A stretch of 9,765 nucleotides of DNA, from assembly GCA_904502055.1 (NCBI GenBank), contig CAJGDZ010000059.1:1-9765 (forward strand), read 5' to 3'. This document shows, one piece after another, positions 1 to 6,786 of this stretch (its first letter is position 1; every line of letters begins with the position of its first letter). This stretch comes from an uncultured Clostridia bacterium (lineage in GTDB: Bacteria > Bacillota > Clostridia > Oscillospirales > CAG-272). Position numbers and translations under genes: made by a program. Under the pieces are notes generated by a model, which saw nothing but the letters and a program-made list of their open reading frames with translations, searched no databases and was not told the origin of the DNA.

Positions 1-2415
1 ATGATCGCGTACCTGAAGAGCGGTCGCTTTGAGCTGAACGCATCCTACGGCAATATGATCACCGAGGTGATGGAGCACGCTGAGCTGCTTTCCTACACGA
101 GACCGTCGGTGGCGTTTGCCAACAAGCACGGCTTTGAGGTGCTTTCGGCTACACACAACGACATTCCCGGCTTTTCATACGGCTTGTGCCGTGCTTTGTG
201 TGACAGCGGCGTAAAAATGCTGGTGATGGGCTTCCCAACCTACCACGCGTGGGGCAACGTCAAGCTTCCCGCTCCGTGGCAGCTGGAAAAGGAGATCGGC
301 CACGCGCTTCCCGGCGGGCTGATCTGGGAGTCGGACGACGGCAAAAAGCTTTTGATGTGGGCAACCGAGCAGTATTATGCGACCTACCCGAATCGCGAAA
401 GCATCGACGCCTTCCTGTCGACGCTTTACGAGGGCGATTATCCGTATGACGTGCTTCGTCTTCCGGTGCTGGGCGGCAATCAGGACAACTCTCCGTACAC
501 CGAGGGATACTGCGAGTTTATCCGCAGATGGAACGAGGAGTATGCATCGCCGAAGCTGGTGATGTCCACCAATACTAAGTTCTACCGAGAATTTGAAAAA
601 TACATTCCCATGCTTAAGACCGTGAGGGGCGACGTACCGGGAACCGACTATCCGCTCGGCTACCTTTCGATGCCCGACACCGCGGCGGAGCAGGGGCGAA
701 ACCGCCACGATTTCAAGTCCGCCAAGGCGCTTGCCTTTATGAATGAGCGTCTTACGGGCGAAAAGCCGAGCGCGGATCTTATGGAGAAGATCGAGCGGTC
801 GGTGCTTCGCTACGACGAGCACTGCACGGGCTTCCATTTCCCGGCGGGTCCTTGTGCGGTAGCCTCGCTTCACGAGCGCAAGCTGTATGCATACCAAAGC
901 GCCAGCCGGATCTATGAGATGCAGCAAAAGGCCATGGCTCGAATCGCGGACGGCATTCGAGAAAAGAGCGAGCATCCGCTCCTGGTTGTTTTCAATCCGA
1001 CGGCGCACGAGATTACGGCGCCCGTAGAGGCAAGCATGCGCGAGCTTGACAACAGCGGTCAGTATCTGCGCCTGACGTCGTATGGAGATCTGAAGATCGC
1101 ACAGGTGGCCGATCGCTTCCACTATAACCCACAAGGGGCCTTCCTTAAAGGACGCTTCAAGGTGGTGGATGACGAGGGCAGAGAGGTGCCCTTCGGCTTG
1201 CATATCGTTGAGGATATTGGCGAGCCGGTGCTTTACGCCGGCCAGAGACTGGGGCTTGGCGGCGGCACCGACCGCTATGGCTTCTTTGAGAATCCCAAGG
1301 GCATCAAAATGATCCTTCGGTTTGTCGGTGAAAAAATATCGCCCTTTGGTTACCGCTCCTATTTCTTAGTGCCTTGTCACGAAAAGATCAAGGAGCAGAA
1401 GAGCACGCAAAGGGTCATCGAAAACGAATTTTATCGCGTGGAGCTGAAGGACGGCCTTATCGGGATCACCGACAAGACGGACGGCACGGAGCTTGTTTCC
1501 AAAGGACAGATTTTCGGTCAGCTTCTCGTTCGCACGCACGATTATAAAGAGAAGGCGTCGGTCGCGTGGAAGTACGTGAGGACCGAGCTCTCGGCAGCGC
1601 ACTCGCGTATGTATTTCAAGACTAAGATCGTGGGAATGCCGGCGGTTACGATGTGCCTGACACTTTGGAATGGCCTTAGGCGCTTTGACGTGGACTATAA
1701 GATCGTTCGCGACGAAACGCCGATGCTCACAACAGCCATTGCGTTCCCGTTTGCGGGGGAGGACTGTTCCTTCAGCTACGATGCTTCCTTGCATATCAAA
1801 AAGCCGGCGGAGGATCTGCTTCTGGGGGCCTACCAGGATGTTTGCTGCGCGGTGGGATGGATCAAGCAGTATGAAAGAACGGGCAACCGCTCGGTGATCT
1901 GCGCCTCGCGGGAGAGCAGTGTGTATACCTTCTCTAAGTTCCGCGATTTCTACATTTCGACGGCGCACCGTTGCTATCTGGATATCGACAAGGTGATCCA
2001 CGAGCCGCCGACAGTGGAGGATTTCCGAAAGGGCGGCATCTATTCGGTGATCTCCTGCACCAATTTCGGAACCAATTTCCTTGTTTCCGAGCCGGCTACC
2101 TTTACGCTCAGGTATTCGTTTACCACCGAGCGCGGAGATACCGAGCTCTCGCACCTGGAACGCTTTTGTGCGAGCGTCAAGCAGCCGCTGACGTCAATGT
2201 TTAAGCATCCCGAGAGGGCGGCGGAGCTCTCCCGAAGCGAGAGTGTAGCAAGGCTTTCGGGTGAGAATATGCAGCTTGTGGATCTTACGGAGGACGCCTT
2301 TGTGATCTGGAACAAGGGTGACACAGACGGTGTGGCCGGGGTCACACTTGGCGGTGAGAAATACGAAAAGACGATTGCGGCACACGCGATCGAGACCGTG
2401 CATATAAAGCCGTAA
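1..2415 (+). CDS. GH38 family alpha-mannosidase, 5'-truncated by the window edge
   Basis: Retaining glycosidase of family GH38, expected to release mannose from alpha-mannosides with a zinc-assisted mechanism. 804 residues are visible. An early THNDIPG segment (residues 51-57) fits the nucleophile region of divergent bacterial GH38 enzymes, making Asp54 the likely nucleophile. The stretch around 158-178 and the RGDVPG segment near 209-214 also fit the catalytic domain. YDEHCTG at 271-277 matches the YDEHTWG-type motif of the middle domain, with His274 a likely zinc ligand. The remainder resembles the C-terminal beta-sandwich domains. The HxDPGW-type motif that normally opens the catalytic domain is absent, so the true start lies before the window and the ATG at base 1 is probably internal. 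No signal peptide can be judged. The stop lies 5 bp before the epimerase gene, so the two are almost certainly co-transcribed. The family is secure, but the linkage cleaved (alpha-1,2, 1,3 or 1,6) cannot be read from the sequence. Confidence 0.88.
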   Translation: MIAYLKSGRFELNASYGNMITEVMEHAELLSYTRPSVAFANKHGFEVLSATHNDIPGFSYGLCRALCDSGVKMLVMGFPTYHAWGNVKLPAPWQLEKEIGHALPGGLIWESDDGKKLLMWATEQYYATYPNRESIDAFLSTLYEGDYPYDVLRLPVLGGNQDNSPYTEGYCEFIRRWNEEYASPKLVMSTNTKFYREFEKYIPMLKTVRGDVPGTDYPLGYLSMPDTAAEQGRNRHDFKSAKALAFMNERLTGEKPSADLMEKIERSVLRYDEHCTGFHFPAGPCAVASLHERKLYAYQSASRIYEMQQKAMARIADGIREKSEHPLLVVFNPTAHEITAPVEASMRELDNSGQYLRLTSYGDLKIAQVADRFHYNPQGAFLKGRFKVVDDEGREVPFGLHIVEDIGEPVLYAGQRLGLGGGTDRYGFFENPKGIKMILRFVGEKISPFGYRSYFLVPCHEKIKEQKSTQRVIENEFYRVELKDGLIGITDKTDGTELVSKGQIFGQLLVRTHDYKEKASVAWKYVRTELSAAHSRMYFKTKIVGMPAVTMCLTLWNGLRRFDVDYKIVRDETPMLTTAIAFPFAGEDCSFSYDASLHIKKPAEDLLLGAYQDVCCAVGWIKQYERTGNRSVICASRESSVYTFSKFRDFYISTAHRCYLDIDKVIHEPPTVEDFRKGGIYSVISCTNFGTNFLVSEPATFTLRYSFTTERGDTELSHLERFCASVKQPLTSMFKHPERAAELSRSESVARLSGENMQLVDLTEDAFVIWNKGDTDGVAGVTLGGEKYEKTIAAHAIETVHIKP

Positions 2416-2420
2416 GTGAT

Positions 2421-3314
2421 ATGCTGTATACGTTGCGGAATGAGAAATTGCAGATCACGGTGAGCGAGATCGGCGCCGAGCTGCAATCCATACAAACTAC
2501 GGGTGGCAGAGAATATCTGTGGCAGGGCGATCCGACCTACTGGAAGGATCGTGCGTTGAACATTTTTCCCTATGTAGCTATCCCCACTGAGGGGATCTAC
2601 ACCTACAAGGGGAAAGCGTATCCGATGCCCGAGCACGGCTTTGCACCGATCTCACGGTTTTATGCGGTGCGGCAGGAGAGGGACGCGCTGGAGCTTGTGC
2701 TCACAGACAGCGCGGAAACGCTCTCGCAGTATCCGTTTCGGTTTTCCTTTGTTGTCGGATACCGACTTTGCGGTGCACGGCTTGAGGTGACCTACCGTGT
2801 GCAAAATAAGGGTGAAGAGACTATGTTTTTCGGCATTGGCGGACATCCGGGATTTCGGCTTCCGCTTACCGAGGACACGTGCTTTGAGGACTACTATATG
2901 GAGTTTTTCGAGCCTTGCAAGCCATGGCGAGTAGGGTTTACCGAAAGTTTTTTCGTGAATGGAAGCGACACGCCCTTTCCCCTGGAGATGGGCAGAAGGT
3001 TGCCTTTGAGGCATGAGCTTTTTGATCACGATGCAGTGATCCTCCGTCATATGGCCAAGGCGGTCACGCTGAAATCGGACAAGACCGATGCTTCGGTGAC
3101 GGTGGAATACCCGCAGATGAATTATCTGGGCTTTTGGCACACCAATTGTTCGGACGCGCCCTTTGTGTGCATTGAGCCGTGGGCGTCGCTTCCGTCGCGG
3201 GACGGCATTGTGGAGGATCTTGCCTGTCAGAGCGATCTTGTCGCTTTACCGGTAGGAGAAACATATACAAATACTTGGTCAATTACGATAGGAGAAAATT
3301 ATGAAGAGAAGTGA
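2421..3314 (+). CDS. Aldose 1-epimerase family protein, LacX-like
   Basis: Predicted cytoplasmic mutarotase that interconverts alpha and beta anomers of an aldose or a sugar phosphate. At 297 residues it has the usual length of the LacX-like branch of the GalM superfamily. Family motifs are EHGF at 71-74 (His72), GGHPGF at 140-145 (His142, the likely acid) and IEPW at 251-254 (Glu252, the likely base). The N-terminal pattern of a short strand pair, then GAEL, then YLWQGDPTYW (residues 32-41) is typical of LacX. No obvious Shine-Dalgarno precedes the ATG, which lies 5 bp after the mannosidase stop, so translation may depend on coupling. Its 3' end overlaps the next gene by 14 bp. Beside a mannosidase and a mannose/lyxose isomerase the natural substrate is probably mannose or a related hexose, but this is inferred from context only. 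Confidence 0.9.
   Translation: MLYTLRNEKLQITVSEIGAELQSIQTTGGREYLWQGDPTYWKDRALNIFPYVAIPTEGIYTYKGKAYPMPEHGFAPISRFYAVRQERDALELVLTDSAETLSQYPFRFSFVVGYRLCGARLEVTYRVQNKGEETMFFGIGGHPGFRLPLTEDTCFEDYYMEFFEPCKPWRVGFTESFFVNGSDTPFPLEMGRRLPLRHELFDHDAVILRHMAKAVTLKSDKTDASVTVEYPQMNYLGFWHTNCSDAPFVCIEPWASLPSRDGIVEDLACQSDLVALPVGETYTNTWSITIGENYEEK
3290..3294 (+). promoter_or_regulatory. Ribosome binding site of the lyxose/mannose isomerase gene
   Basis: AGGAG lies 6 bases before the ATG at 3301 and inside the end of the upstream epimerase gene. It is the only clear Shine-Dalgarno among the first three visible internal starts of this cluster, and it supports 3301 as the true start despite the 14-bp gene overlap. 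Confidence 0.75.
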
Positions 3315-3966
3315 ACTGAACCGTTTGATCCTGGAAAACCGTGCGTTTATCGAATCGCAGGGCTTCAAGCTTCCCCCCTTTGCCCATTGGGGCATTGAGG
3401 AGTGGAAAAACCTTTCCGAGGAATACAAGGAGATGCGTGACTGTCAGATCGGTTGGGACGTGACCGACTTCGGCAGCGGTGATTTCTATAAGGTCGGACT
3501 GTTTCTCTTGACCATCCGCAACGGCTGCTTTGGCAAGTATCCCAAGCCCTACGCCGAGAAGATCATGGTGGTCGAGGAGGAGCAGGTGACCCCGATGCAC
3601 TTCCATTGGAAGAAGATGGAGGACATCATCAACCGCGGCGGCGGAAATCTCCTGATCAAGGTGTATAACAGCACCAAGGACGAGCAGCTGGACCTCACGG
3701 GTGACGTGACCATTTATTCGGACGGTCGCGAGTACACGGTGCCTGCCGGATCGATCGTTTGTCTGAAGCCCGGTCAGAGCATGACCATGCAGCAGGGACT
3801 GTATCACAGCTTCTGGGGTGAAAAGGGCAAGGGAAAGGTTATGGTTGGTGAGGTCTCGATGTGCAACGACGATACGAACGATAATCGCTTCTATGAGCCC
3901 ACGGGCCGCTTCTCGGACATCGAGGAGGACGTGGCGGCGGAATTTCTGCTGGTAAATGAGCTGTAA
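3301..3966 (+). CDS. D-lyxose ketol-isomerase family cupin (probable D-lyxose/D-mannose isomerase)
   Basis: Predicted metal-dependent cytoplasmic aldose-ketose isomerase. Members of this family convert D-lyxose to D-xylulose and commonly also D-mannose to D-fructose. The 221-residue length fits the family. The cupin metal site is visible as MHFHWKKMED (99-108), giving His100, His102 and Glu107, with His169 in the second cupin motif (LYHSFWGE, 167-174). The N-terminal helix with the IESQGFKLPPFAHW segment (17-30) is also typical. The ATG has a good ribosome binding site, AGGAG at 3290-3294 with a 6-base gap, inside the 3' end of the epimerase gene, and the two reading frames overlap by 14 bp. 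Next to an alpha-mannosidase, mannose to fructose is the more plausible in vivo reaction than lyxose use. That preference is inferred, because substrate choice cannot be read from the motifs. Confidence 0.88.
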   Translation: MKRSELNRLILENRAFIESQGFKLPPFAHWGIEEWKNLSEEYKEMRDCQIGWDVTDFGSGDFYKVGLFLLTIRNGCFGKYPKPYAEKIMVVEEEQVTPMHFHWKKMEDIINRGGGNLLIKVYNSTKDEQLDLTGDVTIYSDGREYTVPAGSIVCLKPGQSMTMQQGLYHSFWGEKGKGKVMVGEVSMCNDDTNDNRFYEPTGRFSDIEEDVAAEFLLVNEL

Positions 3967-3972
3967 GTAAGT

Positions 3973-4836
3973 ATGAAGCTGGAATTTTTTACTCCGTCCT
4001 ACGGTGTGCCTTCAGACAGCTTCGGAGCGGCAACCTTTGGGTTTGTCGGTGCGGAGAATGAGAGGGCGGCCGCCGCGATAGCGCTTCCGTACGATCTTGA
4101 GGGGGACGCAGTCTGCGGCACATATGAGGCGTGTTTGGCCGCGATCGATCAGCTTCCCAAAAAGGCGTGGCAGGTTGGCATTGTGCTGTTTGGAAATGCA
4201 GGCGGAGAAAATGCGTTTCTTCGCGAGCTTCAAAGCCGTCTGGAGATTCCCTTTGTGGGCGGCGGTGCGGCCATTTGTCCCGAAACGGGAAAAGGCGCGC
4301 TTCTGACAGGCGGCGGACAGGCGGCGATCCTTCTTGTGTGTGATGAGAGATACGGGTTTGAGGTGCTTCGTGAGAACATTCATCATGAAATTCTTGGGGA
4401 GCATGAGGTCGTATTTTCCGATCCGCGAAGGATTGACAGCATCGACGGAAACGATCCGCGAGTCTGGTTGGCAGAGCAAAAAGCCAAGCTCGGGTTCTCG
4501 TCCGATGACTTTGAGCATCTGACCTTGTCGGATCTTCGCGGAAACAATGCGCATCTCTTGCTCGTGGATGGCGAAATTCGCTCGGGACGTGATCTTGAGA
4601 GACGAATGCTTCTTCGTTACGTGCCAAGGGACAAGGTGCAAGAGCGTATGCAGGCCTTTTATGGCGATGCAGACGCGGTGATCTTCGGTTGTGCAGGGCT
4701 TCGGGGCATTTTGCCTGAAAAACTGCATACGCGCGGGGTAGGACTTTTCCTGTTTGGAGAGGTCTGCTATGCCGATGGGCAAAGCGAATTTGCCAATCTG
4801 ATGCTCTCGGGGCTCAGAATCAAGTCAAGGTTGTAA
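3973..4836 (+). CDS. FIST-like putative ligand-sensing protein (FIST_N/FIST_C-like)
   Basis: 287-residue soluble protein with no signal peptide or membrane segment. The closest match by eye is the FIST fold, a two-part module thought to bind small molecules. The N-terminal part contains an IVLFGNAGGENAF strand-turn (70-82), a PFVGGGAA segment (93-100) and LLTGGGQAAILLV (110-122), like FIST_N. The C-terminal part has VIFGCAGLRGIL (236-247), then a GLFLFGEVCYADG stretch (257-269) and FANLMLSGLRI (273-283), the order expected for FIST_C (FSCAgR, GfytfGE, fhNqT). No kinase, cyclase, methyl-accepting or DNA-binding output domain is attached. It starts 6 bp after the isomerase stop, has no obvious Shine-Dalgarno and is probably translated by coupling. 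Role unknown: it may sense or bind a metabolite of the mannose pathway. The family call rests on motif order only, without a profile search. Confidence 0.6.
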   Translation: MKLEFFTPSYGVPSDSFGAATFGFVGAENERAAAAIALPYDLEGDAVCGTYEACLAAIDQLPKKAWQVGIVLFGNAGGENAFLRELQSRLEIPFVGGGAAICPETGKGALLTGGGQAAILLVCDERYGFEVLRENIHHEILGEHEVVFSDPRRIDSIDGNDPRVWLAEQKAKLGFSSDDFEHLTLSDLRGNNAHLLLVDGEIRSGRDLERRMLLRYVPRDKVQERMQAFYGDADAVIFGCAGLRGILPEKLHTRGVGLFLFGEVCYADGQSEFANLMLSGLRIKSRL

Positions 4837-4861
4837 TCGGGCAGAGTGTCCGAATTATAAT
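4831..4861 (+). promoter_or_regulatory. Candidate internal sigma-A-type promoter before the PMI-like gene
   Basis: A perfect TATAAT box lies at 4856-4861, in the short gap after the FIST-like gene. The best upstream box is TTGTAA at 4831-4836 (4 of 6 to TTGACA), overlapping the end of that gene with a long 19-base spacer. Transcription would begin near 4868, giving a leader of about 20 bases. The -10 is convincing and the -35 is weak, so the promoter is possible but unproven. No operator repeat was seen beside it. Confidence 0.4.
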
Positions 4862-4870
4862 AAATAAAAG

Positions 4871-4880
4871 AAAGGAAAGG
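4871..4880 (+). promoter_or_regulatory. Purine-rich ribosome binding site of the PMI-like gene
   Basis: AAAGGAAAGG ends 8 bases before the ATG at 4889. It is one of the clearest ribosome binding sites in the window and fixes the start of the 603-residue protein. It also agrees with the strong codon bias of that gene. Confidence 0.75.
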
Positions 4881-4888
4881 TTTTTAGT

Positions 4889-6700
4889 ATGCCGGTTTAT
4901 GAATCCATTAAGAATGCGGATAATAAAATTGTTATTTCCGCGCAGAACAAGGACTCGGTCGTTTTCGGCTGGGACAAGGTTGCAAGTGCTCTTGCTGCTC
5001 TCGTAAAGGGCGGTAAGAAGAACATCGCAATCGACGGTTGGTACGGTATCAACTTCGAGAAGATCGCAAAGGCGGTCGCTGACAAGGTGGAGGGCGCAAA
5101 GGTCGTTCTCATTGGTGCAGAGAAGCTTTTCAAGTCTCGTGAGGAGATCATCGCGTACAATCAGCCCTTCGTAACCGATGACCCCGGTTTCGGTAAGGTC
5201 AACAAGTTTGGTGTGGTTGAGGACATTATGTGCTCGTGCGCCATCGAGGAGATGAAGAAGGCTCTTGAGAGAAAGGACGGTCAGGTCGTTATTATCTACG
5301 GCGTTGGCGCTTCGATCAAGGCTTTCGCTGACCTCATCGATGTCAAGTGCTATGTTGACAACACCCACCAGAAGGTTCAGTGGGATATGTGGACGGGCAA
5401 GCTTGCTACGTTCGGCTGCACAGAGCCCATCAAGAACTACCACTGGAAGGAATACAACTATTCCGACTACTACATTCTCAAGCGTCAGAAGGACTATATG
5501 TACGAGGCTATGGACTTCTACATTGAGAACTACTTTGAGAACGATCTCGTTCTTGTGCCCAGAAAGGCTTATGACGAGATCATGTCCACTCTTGTAAAGT
5601 ACCCGATCCACGAGGTTAAGATCTTCAGCCCCGGTCCTTGGGGTGCTTACCGTTACCACGATATGGACTACGGCGTAGAGGGTCTTGCCAACAACGCTTG
5701 GAACAAGATTGCAGGTCCCGAGCTTCGTATCCTTATCGACTTCGGTGGCGAGAGAAGCATTTCGATGCCTATGCTCAACGCAATGCAGTACGGCAAGGAG
5801 CTTGTTGGTGAGCTGATCGACAAGACCTACCCCGGTCTGTTCCCGCTTGACATCTGGCTTGACGACGGTTGGCATCCGGAGCCTCAGCCCGCTGAGAGAA
5901 TTTCGATGCCCATGCATATCCACCCCTCCAGCAAGTACGTACAGGATAACTTCGATGAGCCTCTCGGAAGATACGAGACCTACTACATCGCAGAGGCCTA
6001 TGAGGGTGCTAACACCTGGATGGGCTTCCACGACGATGCAGACATCGAGGAGTGGGAGAGACTTTGCGAAGCCTCCAACAACATCACGCCCATCGAGAAC
6101 TGGAAGGACTTCATCGCAAACTGGGATAGCAAGGAAGGCGATCTTTACCTCATCCCGCCCGGAACCATGCACGGTCACGGCGGTAACCAGATGGTTCTTG
6201 AGATGGATACCAACCCCTCCATCAACGGTACCGAGTACTCCTTCTTCGAGTATGACTTTGCAAGACCTTCTTGGGACGACGATGCCAAGACCATGACCGG
6301 TAAGCCCCTTAAGATGCATCTTGAGCACGGCAGAAACATGGAGAAGACCAGACGTGCTTCTTGGGTTAAGGACAACCTTCTTTCCACGCCCAAGGTTATC
6401 AAGTGGACCAAGGAATACTTCATTGACCAGTATAAGACCACGCCGGTTATGCCCTACCACGTAGAGCGTATCCACTTCGAGAAGCGCGGTGTTCTTGACA
6501 CGGAAGGCAAGTTCATGCATATGCTGACGCCCACCGTAGCTACCAAGGTTACCGTTCGTTCTCTTACCAATCCCGAGCTCAAGGCAGAGTGCGACAAGTT
6601 CTCCTCGCTCGTGATCCCCGCTTGCTTCGGCGAGTACGAGATTATCAACGAGTGCGGCGGACGCGTTACCTGTGTCATCCAGCACTGGAAGAAGGGCTGA
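4889..6700 (+). CDS. Class I mannose-6-phosphate isomerase-like protein with N-terminal degenerate P-loop-kinase-like domain
   Basis: 603-residue cytoplasmic protein, about twice the length of a short bacterial phosphomannose isomerase. The C-terminal half (about 245-603) is PMI-like. It has GPWGAYR (249-255), MHIHPSSKY (342-350), GRYET (360-364), the EGDLYLIPPGTMHGHGG run (416-432) and a last strand set ending in GEYEIINECGG. Predicted metal ligands are His343, His345, Glu363 and His428. The usual Gln of the PMI QxHP motif is replaced by His343. The N-terminal part (about 1-240) resembles the uridine-kinase-type P-loop fold: IAIDGWYGINFEKIAKAVA (46-64) sits where the Walker A loop belongs but lacks GK[ST]. 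VIIYGVGAS (134-142) and a charged KRQKDYMYEA segment (198-207) follow in kinase-like order. Probable reaction: mannose 6-phosphate to fructose 6-phosphate. The N-terminal part may bind ligand without catalysis. Codon bias far exceeds that of its neighbours, suggesting high expression. Confidence 0.78.
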   Translation: MPVYESIKNADNKIVISAQNKDSVVFGWDKVASALAALVKGGKKNIAIDGWYGINFEKIAKAVADKVEGAKVVLIGAEKLFKSREEIIAYNQPFVTDDPGFGKVNKFGVVEDIMCSCAIEEMKKALERKDGQVVIIYGVGASIKAFADLIDVKCYVDNTHQKVQWDMWTGKLATFGCTEPIKNYHWKEYNYSDYYILKRQKDYMYEAMDFYIENYFENDLVLVPRKAYDEIMSTLVKYPIHEVKIFSPGPWGAYRYHDMDYGVEGLANNAWNKIAGPELRILIDFGGERSISMPMLNAMQYGKELVGELIDKTYPGLFPLDIWLDDGWHPEPQPAERISMPMHIHPSSKYVQDNFDEPLGRYETYYIAEAYEGANTWMGFHDDADIEEWERLCEASNNITPIENWKDFIANWDSKEGDLYLIPPGTMHGHGGNQMVLEMDTNPSINGTEYSFFEYDFARPSWDDDAKTMTGKPLKMHLEHGRNMEKTRRASWVKDNLLSTPKVIKWTKEYFIDQYKTTPVMPYHVERIHFEKRGVLDTEGKFMHMLTPTVATKVTVRSLTNPELKAECDKFSSLVIPACFGEYEIINECGGRVTCVIQHWKKG

Positions 6701-6716
6701 TTTCAGACCTTATTAT

Positions 6717-6748
6717 AAAGGGCCGAGGCTTTTGCCTCGGCCCTTTTT
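6717..6748 (+). terminator. Rho-independent terminator after the PMI-like gene
   Basis: A perfect 13-bp stem (6717-6729 with 6734-6746) encloses a TTTT loop and is followed by T residues to 6748. The stem centre is GGGCCGAGGC. It begins 16 bases after the stop at 6698-6700, so it should end the mannoside transcript. Confidence 0.9.
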
Positions 6749-6756
6749 CCATACGT

Positions 6757-6785
6757 AAAAAGGTCGAGCATCGCTCGACCTTTTT
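6757..6785. terminator. Bidirectional terminator between the convergent operons
   Basis: Five A residues, the arm GGTCGAGC, a three-base ATC loop, the arm GCTCGACC and five T residues form a symmetric hairpin (6757-6769 with 6773-6785). Read on the minus strand it begins one base after the stop codon of the last epimerase gene and also has a T-run. It can therefore stop transcription from both sides. On the plus strand it backs up the hairpin just before it. Confidence 0.88.
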
Positions 6786-6786
6786 A

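Noticed and set aside
1..3. ATG at base 1 as the true start of the mannosidase
   Set aside because: The opening metal-binding part of GH38 (HxDPGW-type motif and about a hundred or more residues) is missing and no upstream sequence is visible, so the gene most likely begins before the window.
175..1203. Antisense open frame of 342 codons opposite the mannosidase
   Set aside because: It is codon-aligned with the GH38 gene, rich in Arg, His and Leu, and shows no recognisable domain, so it is a shadow of the real gene.
1366..2154. Antisense open frame of 262 codons opposite the mannosidase C-terminal region
   Set aside because: Also codon-aligned with the GH38 frame, with Arg-rich composition and no motif.
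4820..6685. Antisense open frame of 621 codons opposite the PMI-like gene
   Set aside because: It is codon-aligned with a strongly biased, well recognised gene. The lack of stops follows from the absence of TTA, CTA and TCA in the sense codons. The translation is a Val/Leu-rich run without family motifs.
6717..6785. Paired hairpins as a CRISPR remnant or small RNA gene
   Set aside because: The two stems have different sequences, there is no repeat-spacer pattern, and both have the stem plus T-run form of terminators at a convergent gene junction.
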